Positions 17,578-25,815 are shown, numbered from the stretch's first letter. The stretch is DNA of 64,000 nt from Brevundimonas sp. (GCF_030704825.1 NZ_JAUYNX010000015.1:78687-142686); one strand, 5' to 3'. Notes: generated from the sequence alone by a model not told the origin. Translations and numbers: made by a program.

Positions 17578-18522
17578 ATGAGGCTTTCCAGCACCTTCGT
17601 CCCCGTTCTGGTCGCCATGGGCCTGGCCCTGGCGGCCTGCGGCCGCGGGCCCAGCACCGACCGCCCGCCGCAGGCCGGCGACCGGGCCGTGGCCACGGTC
17701 CAGGATCAGACGATCTGGGCTTCCGACGTCAAGCGCGAGGCCGTGGCCCAGGGACTGGTGGGCGAAGGCGAGCCGCTGGACGTCACCTCCGACCTGTTCC
17801 GCCGCGTACTGGACGAGGTCATCGACCAGAAGCTTCTCGCCAAGGAGGCCGAGCGGCGCGGGCTGGACAATTCCGCCCTGGCCCAGCGCCGGCTGGCGGC
17901 GACGCGCGAGCGCATCCTCGGCGACATGCTGGTCGAGACCGTGGTCAACGGCTCGATTTCCGACCGCGCCGTGGAGACCATCTATCAGGAGCAGGTGCGG
18001 CAGGCCCGGACCTCGGAGGAAATCCGCACGCGCCTGATCCTGTCGCGGACCCGGGCCGAGGCTGACGCCGTGGTCGGCATCCTGGCGCAGGGCGCGGTTT
18101 TCGAGGCCGTGGCCATGGAACGCTCGGTCGACGAGGCGACACGCTTCTCCGGCGGAGATCTGGGCTATTCGACCCTCGACGTGATGCCCGAGGCCTACGC
18201 CAACGCCCTGCTCGGCAAGGCGGCGGGTTCGACGGTCGGACCATTCCAGACCGAGGGCGGCTGGGCCGTACTCCGGGTCGAGGACCGTCGCCGCGAAACC
18301 CCGCCGACGCTGGAGCAGGCGCGGCCCCAGATCGTCCGCTACCTGACCTACGAGGGCGTGCGGCAGTTGCTGGAAGATCTGCGCGGGAAGGCCGAGATCG
18401 ACGTTCTGCTGGCCCGGGACGCGGCCAGGTCGCAGGAACCGGCTTCGGCGCCCCCCGCCGCGGAGGCGCAACCGGCGCCCGTCGCGCCCGCGGCCCCGCC
18501 TGTCGCGCCGAAGGCTTCATGA
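17578..18522 (+). CDS. Peptidyl-prolyl cis-trans isomerase lipoprotein (PpiC/SurA-like)
   Basis: A 314-residue periplasmic foldase. A lipoprotein signal ends LALAAC with Cys21. An N-terminal helical chaperone-like part (about 45-125: VKREAVAQGLVGEGEPLDV, DEVIDQKLLAKEAERRGLD) precedes a parvulin-type PpiC domain (about 130-250, with RTSEEIRTRLILSRT, FSGGDLGYSTLDVMPEAYANALLG and VGPFQTEGGWAVLRVED). The tail is Ala/Pro-rich. Such proteins assist folding of exported or outer-membrane proteins. It diverges from secA, and its stop overlaps the argJ start (ATGA), so expression is coupled to argJ. Confidence 0.92.
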   Translation: MRLSSTFVPVLVAMGLALAACGRGPSTDRPPQAGDRAVATVQDQTIWASDVKREAVAQGLVGEGEPLDVTSDLFRRVLDEVIDQKLLAKEAERRGLDNSALAQRRLAATRERILGDMLVETVVNGSISDRAVETIYQEQVRQARTSEEIRTRLILSRTRAEADAVVGILAQGAVFEAVAMERSVDEATRFSGGDLGYSTLDVMPEAYANALLGKAAGSTVGPFQTEGGWAVLRVEDRRRETPPTLEQARPQIVRYLTYEGVRQLLEDLRGKAEIDVLLARDAARSQEPASAPPAAEAQPAPVAPAAPPVAPKAS

Positions 18523-19901
18523 GCCGGCCGTCGGACCCTGGCCGGGCCTCGACCGGTCAGAAGATCGAACAGGCGATAGAAAAGGCCTTCGACCCGCTGG
18601 CCACCGCCCTGAAACGCGCCACCACGCCCGGGAAGGCGACCCCGACCGCGCCGGGCAAGCCCGGCCTGGAGATTTCGCCCCTGGCCGTACCCTTCCCGAC
18701 CATTCCGCCCATCGGCGGGGTCGAGATCGCCACCGCCCGCGCCGGCTTCTACAAGCACGAGCGCGACGATCTGACGGTGTTCAGCTTCGCGCGCGGCACG
18801 ACCTGCGCGGGGGTCTTCACCCGCCACAGGATCGGCTCGGCCCCCGTCGACTGGTGCAGGCGCCATCTCGACGCCGAGGGCGGGGGACAGGACGTGCGGG
18901 CCCTGGTGATCAACGCCGGCTGCGCCAACGCCTTCACCGGCAAGGCCGGGGCCGACGCCGCCCGCCGCACCGCCTCCGAGGTCGCCAAACGCTTCGGCTG
19001 CCGCCAGCGCGACGTCATGCTGGCCTCGACGGGCGTGATCGGCGTGGTGCTGGACGACCACAGGATCGTCGCCCGGATGCCGGACATCGAGGCGGGGCTG
19101 GACCCCGACAACTGGGCCGCCGCGGGCCAGGCCATCATGACCACGGACACCTTTCCCAAGGGGTCGTACGCCGAATGCGAGATCGAGGGCCGCAAGGTCC
19201 GCATCGCCGGCATCGCCAAGGGTTCGGGCATGATCGCGCCCGACATGGCCACCATGCTGGCCTTCATCGTCACCGACGCGGCCATCGCCCCGCCGGTGCT
19301 GCGCGCCCTTCTGGGCCTGCACGTCCGCACCACCTTCAACAGCGTCACCGTGGACGGGGACACCTCGACCAACGACACCTGCCTGCTGTTCGCCACCGGG
19401 GCCTCGGGCGCGCCGCGCATCGGCCGGGTCGGCGACCGCCGGCTGAAATCCTTCTCGGCCGCGCTCGACCGGGTCATGCTCGATCTCGCCCACCAGCTGG
19501 TCCGCGACGGCGAGGGCGCAACCAAATTCGTCAAGGTCACCGTGGACGGGGCGGCCTCGCCGGCCTCTGCCCGCAAACTGGCCAAGTCGATCGCCGACAG
19601 CCCCCTGGTCAAGACCGCGCTGGCCGGCGAGGACGCCAACTGGGGCCGCGTCGTCATGGCCGTGGGCAAGACAGAGGAGCCGGTCGACCGCGACCGGCTG
19701 GCCATTCGCTTCGGGCCCCATGTGGCCGCGATCGACGGCGCCCCGTCGCCGACCTACGACGAGGCGAAGATGAGCGCCTATATGAAGAGGGCCGAGATCG
19801 ACATCACCGTCGACGTCGGCTCGGGCCGCGCCTCGGCCACGGTCTGGACCTGCGACCTGACCAAGCGCTACGTCGAGATCAACGGCGACTACCGGTCGTG
19901 A
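18519..19901 (+). CDS. argJ: Bifunctional glutamate/ornithine N-acetyltransferase ArgJ
   Basis: A 460-residue ArgJ, which moves the acetyl group from N-acetylornithine to glutamate and, in bifunctional forms, makes N-acetylglutamate from acetyl-CoA, so arginine synthesis can run as a cycle. Seen: VINAGCANAFTG, and the self-cleavage site KGSGMIAPDMATMLAFI, where Thr245 should be the new N-terminus of the beta chain; GDTSTNDT follows. Compared with usual ArgJ of about 400-410 residues it has some 50 extra N-terminal residues (an amphipathic helix QKIEQAIEKAFDPLATALKR and a Pro/Thr linker). It overlaps the upstream gene by 4 bases and the downstream mutT start by 4 bases. Confidence 0.96.
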   Translation: MSRPSDPGRASTGQKIEQAIEKAFDPLATALKRATTPGKATPTAPGKPGLEISPLAVPFPTIPPIGGVEIATARAGFYKHERDDLTVFSFARGTTCAGVFTRHRIGSAPVDWCRRHLDAEGGGQDVRALVINAGCANAFTGKAGADAARRTASEVAKRFGCRQRDVMLASTGVIGVVLDDHRIVARMPDIEAGLDPDNWAAAGQAIMTTDTFPKGSYAECEIEGRKVRIAGIAKGSGMIAPDMATMLAFIVTDAAIAPPVLRALLGLHVRTTFNSVTVDGDTSTNDTCLLFATGASGAPRIGRVGDRRLKSFSAALDRVMLDLAHQLVRDGEGATKFVKVTVDGAASPASARKLAKSIADSPLVKTALAGEDANWGRVVMAVGKTEEPVDRDRLAIRFGPHVAAIDGAPSPTYDEAKMSAYMKRAEIDITVDVGSGRASATVWTCDLTKRYVEINGDYRS

Positions 19902-20308
19902 GCGAAGGCCTTCCCACCGTCCTCGTCGTCGCCGTGGCCCTGATCGACGCCGACGGGCGCGTGCTGATCGCCCGGCGGCCCGAGGGCAAGCAACTGGCCG
20001 GCCTGTGGGAGTTTCCGGGCGGCAAGGTCGAGCCCGGAGAGCGGCCGGAACACGCCCTGATCCGCGAGTTGCGCGAGGAACTGGGCATCGACGTCAACGA
20101 GGCCTGCCTGGCCCCGTTCGTTTTCGCGAGCCACGCTTACGATTCGTTTCACTTACTTATGCCATTGTACCTCTGCCGACGCTGGTCGGGGGTGGTTCAG
20201 AACCGCGAGCACGCGGCGCTGAAATGGGTCAGGCCGAACCAGCTTTCGGACTATCCCATGCCTCCGGCCGACGAACCCCTGGTCGCCTGGCTGCGCGACC
20301 TGCTCTAG
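19898..20308 (+). CDS. mutT: 8-oxo-dGTP diphosphatase MutT (Nudix)
   Basis: A 136-residue Nudix hydrolase. The box G-x5-E-x7-REUxEExGU is complete at residues 42-64 (from GKVEPGE to RELREELGI). The opening LVVAVALIDADGRVLIARRP and the WEFPGGK stretch are typical of MutT, which cleans 8-oxo-dGTP from the nucleotide pool. The start is GTG, overlapping the argJ stop as GTGA, with no competing ATG. A short AT-rich patch at about 20128-20172 with rare codons (including TTA) encodes SFHLLMPLYL. A C-terminal half of MutT type (ALKWVRPNQLSDYPMPPADEPLV) is present. Confidence 0.93.
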   Translation: MSEGLPTVLVVAVALIDADGRVLIARRPEGKQLAGLWEFPGGKVEPGERPEHALIRELREELGIDVNEACLAPFVFASHAYDSFHLLMPLYLCRRWSGVVQNREHAALKWVRPNQLSDYPMPPADEPLVAWLRDLL

Positions 20309-20327
20309 CCGCGAAAGGAGGCCGCCG

Positions 20328-20510
20328 ATGACGAAACGCTTCCTCTCCCGCCTCCGGCGCGACGACAGCGGCGCAACAGCCATTGAATACGGCCTGATCC
20401 TGTCGTTGATGTTCCTCGTCATCCTCGGCGCCCTGAACGCCTTCGGCGCGACCGGCAGCGGCATTTTCAACGGCGCCATGGACATGCTCCGCGGCGCCAT
20501 GGGCGGCTGA
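20328..20510 (+). CDS. Flp family type IVb pilin
   Basis: A 60-residue Flp-type prepilin. A basic leader ends in DDSG-ATAIEYG: cleavage after Gly15 by a TadV/CpaA-type prepilin peptidase, with Glu20 at position 5 of the mature chain as required for assembly. A hydrophobic helix LILSLMFLVILGALNAFG follows. AAAGGAGG lies 8 bases before the ATG. No tad/cpa assembly gene is in the window, so this is either a stray paralogue or uses machinery encoded elsewhere. It ends 4 bases before the stop of the convergent methyltransferase gene. Confidence 0.93.
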   Translation: MTKRFLSRLRRDDSGATAIEYGLILSLMFLVILGALNAFGATGSGIFNGAMDMLRGAMGG

Positions 20511-20514
20511 CCGG

Positions 20515-21399
20515 TCACGTCTCGCCGGTCTGTTCCCTCACCCCCAGGGCATCCGCCAGCCGCATCTTCGCTGATCCACGCGGCAGCGGCTTCTGCTGAC
20601 CTTCATGCGGAGCCCAGCCCGCCAGATGAACGATCTCGAACGTCGCCGGGATGCGGCCCTCGGCGTCGGCATGCCGTTCCGCATAGAGCTGCGCAGCCCG
20701 GGCCAGGATGCCCCGTGTCAGCGGCCGCACCGGACCCGCCAGCGCATTGGTTTCGCCCATGGCCCGCAGGTCGCGGATCAGGGCGGGCAGGCCGGGGTAG
20801 CGCACAGTGACCCGATCGACGTCGGCCACCGGCAAGGCGAAACCAGCTCTCTGCAACAGGGCCGCGCCGTCGAAGCCGTCGGCGAAGGGCGAGACCCGGG
20901 CCTGGGCCCCGCCGCGCGCCTCCAGCTCCGCCTCGGTCAGGACCGCACGCAGCTCCTTCAGCGTCCCGGCCCCCAGCAACGTACCGAGGAACAGCCCGTC
21001 CGGCTTCAGCGCGCGCCGGATCTGGCTCAGGGCGCCGGGCAGGTCATTGGCCCAGTGCAGGCTCATCAGGGAGACGATCAGGTCCTGCGACCCATCCGCC
21101 AGTTCGACGGGCGCCGCCCCCGGCTCGGCCCGCGCGGCCCGGTCTCCGACGATCTTCACCGGCCCGACCCGCGCGGCCGCCGGGTTTTCCGCCAGTGCGG
21201 TCTCGAAGGCTCCCGGATGGGCCGACAGGTCGGCGGCCTCGGGCCAGTCGCGGACCAGGGCTTCCAGGCTGCCGACGGCGTTCTCCGCCGCCCGCGCATG
21301 CAGGAAGTCGGCGCGGGAAAGCGTCCTTTCGCTGCGTTCCAGCCTTGCCGCGCGGCGCTGGACGTCGAAAATGCGGGGAGGACCGGAGGAGGGGCTCAT
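20515..21399 (-). CDS. SAM-dependent methyltransferase-like protein (NDUFAF5/BioC-like)
   Basis: A 294-residue class I methyltransferase-type protein. Seen: N-terminal PPRIFDVQRRAARLERSER, LHARAAENAVGSLEAL, and the post-II region DLIVSLMSLHWANDLPGALSQIRRALKPDGLFLGTLLGAGTL, typical of the NDUFAF5-like group next to comF in Alphaproteobacteria. The usual glycine-rich SAM motif I is weak (around RDWPEAADLSAH), so it may be a poor methyltransferase; the human relative NDUFAF5 acts as an arginine hydroxylase on complex I. Its ATG shares bases with the ATG of comF on the other strand (CATG at 21397-21400). GAAGG lies before the start. Confidence 0.82.
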   Translation of the reverse strand: MSPSSGPPRIFDVQRRAARLERSERTLSRADFLHARAAENAVGSLEALVRDWPEAADLSAHPGAFETALAENPAAARVGPVKIVGDRAARAEPGAAPVELADGSQDLIVSLMSLHWANDLPGALSQIRRALKPDGLFLGTLLGAGTLKELRAVLTEAELEARGGAQARVSPFADGFDGAALLQRAGFALPVADVDRVTVRYPGLPALIRDLRAMGETNALAGPVRPLTRGILARAAQLYAERHADAEGRIPATFEIVHLAGWAPHEGQQKPLPRGSAKMRLADALGVREQTGET

Positions 21400-22204
21400 G
21401 AGCCTTCAGGATGGGGTCTGGCGCGACCGATTGAAAGCGGCCGTTCCGGGGATTTCACGCCGCGCGCGGTCGCTGGGCCGCGGACTGGCCGACCTGTTGC
21501 TGCCGTCCCTCGCCCACGACAGTCCCCAGGCCGCGGCCTCCCCCGGCCTGACCGCCGGCGCCTGGAGCCGGGTGACCTTCCTCGAGGACCCGGTCTGCGA
21601 CGGCTGCGGCGCGGGATTCGAGATGGACGGCGGCCCTTTCGCCGCACCCCGCTGCGCCGCCTGCCTGGCCCAGCCCTACGCCTTCGCCCGGGCCAGGGCC
21701 GCCTGCGTCTATGACGAGGCGTCTCGCGGCCTGATCCTGAAATTCAAGCACGGCGACCACCAGCCCTTCGCCCCGCTCTTCGCCCGCTGGATCGCCCGCT
21801 CGGCCGCTCCGCTGCTGGACGAGGCCGACGCCGTCGCGCCCGTGCCGCTGCACCGCTTCCGCCTGTTGTCGCGGCGCTTCAACCAGGCCGCCGAGATCGC
21901 CCGACCGCTGGCCCGCGACGCCGGGCTCGACTATCTGCCCGACGCCCTTGTCCGGACGACCCACACCACCCCCCAGGGCGGCAAGTCCGCCCGGGGCCGA
22001 CGCCTGAACGTCAAAAAGGCTTTCGCCGTCAACGAGGCGGGCCGGCGCCGGATCAAGGGCCGCCGCATCCTTCTGGTCGACGACGTGTTGACCACGGGCG
22101 CCACCGCCGAGGCCTGCGCGCGCGCGCTGATCGATGCCGGCGCCCGCGCCGTGGACCTGGCCGTCGTGGCCCGGGTGCGCAGGGCGCGGGAATTGCCTAC
22201 ATAG
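21398..22204 (+). CDS. comF: ComF family phosphoribosyltransferase-like protein
   Basis: A 268-residue ComF-like protein. An N-terminal zinc-binding part has CDGCG and CAACLAQ, followed by YDEASRGLILKFKHGDHQPFAPL and the phosphoribosyl-pyrophosphate loop RILLVDDVLTTGATAEACARAL. VPLHRFRLLSRRFNQAAEIARPLA is the usual family signature. In naturally competent bacteria ComF helps process incoming DNA; elsewhere its role is unclear. GGAGGAGGGG stands just before the ATG. The gene opens a same-strand run with grxC, nitrilase and DUF1178, and diverges with overlapping start codons from the methyltransferase gene. Confidence 0.92.
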   Translation: MSLQDGVWRDRLKAAVPGISRRARSLGRGLADLLLPSLAHDSPQAAASPGLTAGAWSRVTFLEDPVCDGCGAGFEMDGGPFAAPRCAACLAQPYAFARARAACVYDEASRGLILKFKHGDHQPFAPLFARWIARSAAPLLDEADAVAPVPLHRFRLLSRRFNQAAEIARPLARDAGLDYLPDALVRTTHTTPQGGKSARGRRLNVKKAFAVNEAGRRRIKGRRILLVDDVLTTGATAEACARALIDAGARAVDLAVVARVRRARELPT

Positions 22205-22263
22205 GGCGGGCCCCGCCGCAGCCGTGCTGCTTGAGGGCCGCGTTATTGCACTGGAGTTCCGCC

Positions 22264-22521
22264 TTGGCCGACGTCGTCATCTACACCAAGCCCGGATGCG
22301 GCTATTGTTACGCCGCCAAGGCCCTGCTGGACCAAAAAGGCGCCGAATACACCGAGATCGTCGCCTCCCACGATCCCGCGAAAAAGCAGGAGATGATCCA
22401 GCGCTCAAAGGGACGGATGACCTTCCCGCAGATATTCATCGACGGAAGGCACATCGGCGGTTCCGACGATCTTCACGGCCTTGACCGGAAAGGCGAGCTG
22501 GACGCATTGCTCGGGGCCTGA
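22264..22521 (+). CDS. grxC: Glutaredoxin 3, TTG start
   Basis: An 85-residue glutaredoxin: ADVVIYTKPGCGYC with the redox pair C12-G-Y-C15, the TFPQIFIDG cis-proline strand and HIGGSDDL for glutathione binding. It reduces disulfides and mixed glutathione disulfides in the cytoplasm. I place the start at TTG 22264 because GGAG lies at 22253-22256, 7 bases away, and this gives the standard length; an earlier TTG at 22231 would add 11 residues foreign to the family. Its stop overlaps the next start as ATGA. Confidence 0.94.
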   Translation: MADVVIYTKPGCGYCYAAKALLDQKGAEYTEIVASHDPAKKQEMIQRSKGRMTFPQIFIDGRHIGGSDDLHGLDRKGELDALLGA

Positions 22522-23357
22522 TGACCACCCTTCCGATCGCCCTGATCCAGACCCGCACCCCGGCCGGCCCGGCCGCTGCCTTCGCCCATGTCGCGCCGCT
22601 GATCCGCGACGCGGCGGCGGGCGGGGCGAAACTGGTCCTGACCCCGGAAGCGTCCAATTTCATGATCCGGGACAAGGACCGGCGCGAGGCCGCCCTGACC
22701 ACCCAGGACCGGGATGAGGCGGTCGTCGCCCTGTGCGGCCTGGCCCGCGAACTGGGCGTCTGGCTGCTGATCGGCTCGGCCATCGTCCGGTCGGGCCATG
22801 AGGGCGACGACCGCGCGGCCAATCGCTCCCTTCTGATCGACGATCAGGGCGGGATCGTCGCGACCTATGACAAGCTGCATGTCTTCGACGTCGACCTGCC
22901 GACGGGCGAGCGCTGGCGCGAGAGCGCCACGGTCCGGCCGGGCGAGGAGGCTGTCGTCGCCGACACGCCGTGGGGCCGGCTCGGCCTCACCATCTGCTAC
23001 GACATCCGCTTCCCGCAGCTGTACCGCGCCCTCGCCAAGGCCGGCGCGGTCATGATCGCCGTCCCCGCCGCCTTCACCGTCCCGACCGGCGAGGCCCACT
23101 GGGAGACGCTGCTGCGGGCCCGCGCCATCGAGACGGGTTGCTGGATTCTGGCCCCGGCGCAGGCCGGGACGCATGAAGACGGCCGCCTTACCTGGGGTCG
23201 CTCGACCGTGGTCGCGCCGTGGGGCGAGGTGGCCGCGAAGCTGGACCACGACGAACCCGGCGTGCTGTTGGCGACCCTGGACCTCGACGCCGTCGACCGC
23301 GCTCGCGCCGCCATCCCCCAGCTGACCCACGACCGCGACTTCGCTGGGCCGCGATGA
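22521..23357 (+). CDS. Carbon-nitrogen hydrolase, Nit/omega-amidase-like
   Basis: A 278-residue nitrilase-superfamily enzyme with the catalytic triad visible: Glu43 in LTPEASNF, Lys118 in TYDKLHVFDV, and Cys159 in TICYDIRFP. The Nit-type extra motif HWETLLRARAIETGCW is present. Bacterial Nit1-like proteins act on deaminated glutathione or alpha-keto acid amides; this member is probably a metabolite-repair amidase. It fits its place behind glutaredoxin. It overlaps grxC by one base and its stop overlaps the next gene (ATGA). Confidence 0.93.
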   Translation: MTTLPIALIQTRTPAGPAAAFAHVAPLIRDAAAGGAKLVLTPEASNFMIRDKDRREAALTTQDRDEAVVALCGLARELGVWLLIGSAIVRSGHEGDDRAANRSLLIDDQGGIVATYDKLHVFDVDLPTGERWRESATVRPGEEAVVADTPWGRLGLTICYDIRFPQLYRALAKAGAVMIAVPAAFTVPTGEAHWETLLRARAIETGCWILAPAQAGTHEDGRLTWGRSTVVAPWGEVAAKLDHDEPGVLLATLDLDAVDRARAAIPQLTHDRDFAGPR

Positions 23358-23785
23358 TCCGCTACGCCCTCAGATGCGAGCACGAACACGCCTTCGAGGC
23401 CTGGTTCGGCGCCTCGGCGGACTATGACGACCAGGTCGCGCGTGGCCTCGTCGAATGCCCCCACTGCGGTTCGCGCGACATCTCCAAACAGATCATGTCG
23501 CCGGCCGTCGCCGGCACGAAGAGGGCCGTCTTCCAGTCCGACGCCGCCCGCATGCAGACCCTGATGATGCAGGCCGCGCGCGAGGTTCGCAGCCACGTCG
23601 AGGCCAATTTCGACTATGTCGGCGACGCCTTCGCCCGCGAGGCCCGCGATATCCACGAGGGCCGGTCCGAAAAGCGCGAAATCTATGGCGAGGCCACCCC
23701 CGCCGAGGTGAGGAAGCTGAAGGATGACGGCGTCCCCTGCGCGCCCCTGCCCCCGCTGCCGCCCGATCCCGCCAAGACGCACTGA
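23354..23785 (+). CDS. DUF1178 family protein
   Basis: A 143-residue protein with the DUF1178 signature: MIRYALRCEHEHAFEAWFGAS at the N-terminus, CPHCGSRDISKQIMSPAV forming a zinc-ribbon-like CxxC with Cys8, and VGDAFAREARDIHEGRSEKR near the end. The domain occurs mainly in Alpha- and Betaproteobacteria; function unknown. In Alphaproteobacteria it usually follows the nitrilase gene as here. The start overlaps the nitrilase stop by four bases, so translation is coupled. No signal peptide. Confidence 0.93.
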   Translation: MIRYALRCEHEHAFEAWFGASADYDDQVARGLVECPHCGSRDISKQIMSPAVAGTKRAVFQSDAARMQTLMMQAAREVRSHVEANFDYVGDAFAREARDIHEGRSEKREIYGEATPAEVRKLKDDGVPCAPLPPLPPDPAKTH

Positions 23786-23788
23786 CCG

Positions 23789-24529
23789 GTGGGAGAGGCG
23801 GATCGCTATCAGGAGTTCGAACCGCCGCCCGCGCTTCGTCCCTTCGTCCGCACGATCTGGACCTACGCCGCTCCGGCGCCCGAACCGACCGTGCAGCGAA
23901 TCGCGCCTGACGGCTGCCCCGAACTGATCCTCGATATCGGCGCCCCTTATGAGGAGCAGGGGGATGACGGCGTCTTCCGCCTCCAGCCCCGGGCCCTGTT
24001 CGCGGGCCAGATGACCCGGCCCCTGGCCCTGCGGCCCGTCGGCCCGGTCGAGCTCGTCGCCGTCCGTTTCGAGCCCGACGGCGCGCGCGCCTGGCTGGGC
24101 CGTTCCGCCGCTGAAGCCACCGACCGCCGCCTCGACATGACCGCCCGCCTCGCCGGTGTGATCGCCCCGGCGGGCGATCCGGAAGCCCAGGTCGCGGTCA
24201 TGATCCGGGTTCTGGAAGATCACCACCGCCGCAACGCGTGGTCGCTCGATCCCGCCGTCCGCGCCGAGATCGAGGCGGCCGCCGCCGAACGACCTTCGCC
24301 CCTTCGTTCGGCCACAGACCAGCGCGCTCTGCAGCGCCGCTTCCGCGATCGGGTCGGCGTCCCGCCTCGCCTGCTACGCTCGGTTCTGCGCTTCCGGCGC
24401 GTCTTCGATCACGCCGCAGGTCCCAACGCCCTCGGTTGGCTCGAAGCGGGTCTGGAAGCGGGGTATTTCGATCAGCCGCAACTGGCCCGCGACTTCCGCC
24501 GCTTCCTCGGCTGCACCGCCACCGAATGA
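23789..24529 (+). CDS. AraC-like regulator with DUF6597-type sensor domain
   Basis: A 246-residue protein. The N-terminal half (EFEPPPALRPFVRTIWTY, RIAPDGCPELILDIGAPY, RALFAGQMTRPLAL) is the small ligand-binding domain found in many AraC-like regulators (DUF6597). The C-terminal half carries the helix-turn-helix array: SATDQRALQRRFRDRVGVPPRLLRSVLRFRRVF and GYFDQPQLARDFRRFLG. The start is GTG, three bases behind the DUF1178 stop, with no good Shine-Dalgarno, so coupling is likely. The target and inducer are unknown; the DUF6265 gene downstream is a candidate. Confidence 0.85.
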   Translation: MGEADRYQEFEPPPALRPFVRTIWTYAAPAPEPTVQRIAPDGCPELILDIGAPYEEQGDDGVFRLQPRALFAGQMTRPLALRPVGPVELVAVRFEPDGARAWLGRSAAEATDRRLDMTARLAGVIAPAGDPEAQVAVMIRVLEDHHRRNAWSLDPAVRAEIEAAAAERPSPLRSATDQRALQRRFRDRVGVPPRLLRSVLRFRRVFDHAAGPNALGWLEAGLEAGYFDQPQLARDFRRFLGCTATE

Positions 24530-24633
24530 GCCCGGGACCAGATCGGCCTCGCCCGCCGGATCGCGTCGCAATCCTACAAGCCCGGGCCGCTGTCGCCGCA
24601 CTAGGGTCGTCGCAGCAACCGAAAGGATTCTCC

Positions 24634-25101
24634 ATGCTGACCGCCCTGCTCGCCGCCGCCCTCATCCAGACCGCGCCGACGCCCGCGACGGTCGCAACAC
24701 CCGACCTGTCGTGGATGGCCGGCTACTGGCTGGACTGCTCCAACGGCCGCGAGGCGTCCGAGACCTGGAGCGATCCGCGCGGCGGTCTGAGCGTCGGTCA
24801 CGCCGTCACGGTCGAGAACGGCCGCGCCTCCTTCGAGGTGTCCCACATCGGTCCGACGCCGGGAGGCTTCGCCTATGTCGCCCAGCCCGGCGGCGCGCCG
24901 CCCACCGCCTTCGTTCTCGCCGAAAGCGGCCCGGGCCGGGCGGTGTTCGCCAATGCCGAAAACGACTTTCCGACGCGCGTCATCTATGAACGCGATGGCG
25001 ACACCCTAAAGGCCCGGATCGAGGGCGAGATCGGCGGACAGGCGCGGAGCATGGAATGGAATTTCAGAGCGGCCCCGTTGAACGCGCGTTGCCCGGTCTG
25101 A
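24634..25101 (+). CDS. DUF6265 family exported protein
   Basis: A 155-residue protein. MLTALLAAALIQTAPTP is a short hydrophobic leader that could be a signal peptide. The core LSWMAGYWLDCSNGREASETWSDPRGG, with the WMAGxW motif, AEVSHIG-like strands and FANAENDFPTRVIYERDGDTL, matches the lipocalin-like DUF6265 fold. Function unknown. AAAGGA lies 9 bases before the ATG. It follows the AraC-like regulator by 104 bases and overlaps the next GNAT gene by 46 bases. Confidence 0.85.
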   Translation: MLTALLAAALIQTAPTPATVATPDLSWMAGYWLDCSNGREASETWSDPRGGLSVGHAVTVENGRASFEVSHIGPTPGGFAYVAQPGGAPPTAFVLAESGPGRAVFANAENDFPTRVIYERDGDTLKARIEGEIGGQARSMEWNFRAAPLNARCPV

Positions 25102-25589
25102 CGTGGCGGGCGATGACGGCGGGCGATCTGGACGCCGTCGCCGACATCGCCGTCCTCGGCTTTCCGGATCATTTCGAGGGCCGCGACTGTTTCGGGAACC
25201 GGCTGGCGCTGAATCCGTCCGGCTGTTTCGTTCTCGCCGCCGGCGAAGGTCCGCCGAAAGGCTACCTCATCGCCTATCCCTGGCGAGCCGACGACGCGCC
25301 GGCGCTCAACACCCTGATCGGGGCGATCCCGGACGACGCGTCCGTGATGTATCTGCACGACCTCGCGCTCGACCCGGCGGTGCGAGGCGACGGCTGGTCC
25401 CGACCGATCGTCGAACGGGTGGCGGACGAGGCGCGGGCCGCCGGCTGGCCGATGCTGGCGCTTGTCGCCGTCAACGCCGCCGCGCCGTTCTGGGAACGGC
25501 ACGGCTTTGCGGTCGTCGAGGCGTCCGGCATGGCCGCCAGACTGGCCAGCTATGGCCCGGACGCCCGCTACATGATCCGCCGCCTGTAA
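25056..25589 (+). CDS. GNAT family N-acetyltransferase
   Basis: A 177-residue GNAT protein: LTWRAMTAGDLDAVADIAVLGF at the N-terminus, VMYLHDLALDPAVRGDGWSRPIV with a degenerate acetyl-CoA loop (RGDGWS instead of RGxGxG), and AAAPFWERHGFAVVEA near the end. The acceptor is unknown. I chose the ATG at 25056, which follows GGAG by six bases but lies inside the preceding gene (46-base overlap); a start at 25113 would remove the overlap yet cut into the first strand of the fold. Confidence 0.85.
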   Translation: MEFQSGPVERALPGLTWRAMTAGDLDAVADIAVLGFPDHFEGRDCFGNRLALNPSGCFVLAAGEGPPKGYLIAYPWRADDAPALNTLIGAIPDDASVMYLHDLALDPAVRGDGWSRPIVERVADEARAAGWPMLALVAVNAAAPFWERHGFAVVEASGMAARLASYGPDARYMIRRL

Positions 25590-25593
25590 GACC

Positions 25594-25815
25594 CTAGCTG
25601 CGGGTCCAGCCCTTTTCGGCCATGCAGTCGCGGAAGGCGTCGCTGTGCTGACCCTTGCCGGTCGAGGCGCGGCAGGCGTCGCGGGCGCTGTCGAACGGCT
25701 GGGCGTTCTCGCCGTGCCAGGCGAGGTCGTCGCTGTCGCTGGCGTCGATGACGGTGACGCAGGCCGAGGTCATCAGGGCGGCGGAGAGGGCGGACAGGAT
25801 CAGAAGGCGTTTCAT
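25594..25815 (-). CDS. Small lipoprotein, unknown function
   Basis: A 73-residue protein with a clear lipoprotein signal, MKRLLILSALSAALMTSAC, Cys19 being the lipidation site. The mature part is short and polar and contains two further cysteines (DACRAS, DCMAEKGW) that may form a disulfide. No known family recognised. It converges with the GNAT gene, stops only 5 bases apart, and lies upstream of ubiG in the same direction with about 107 bases between ubiG stop and its start. Confidence 0.8.
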   Translation of the reverse strand: MKRLLILSALSAALMTSACVTVIDASDSDDLAWHGENAQPFDSARDACRASTGKGQHSDAFRDCMAEKGWTRS

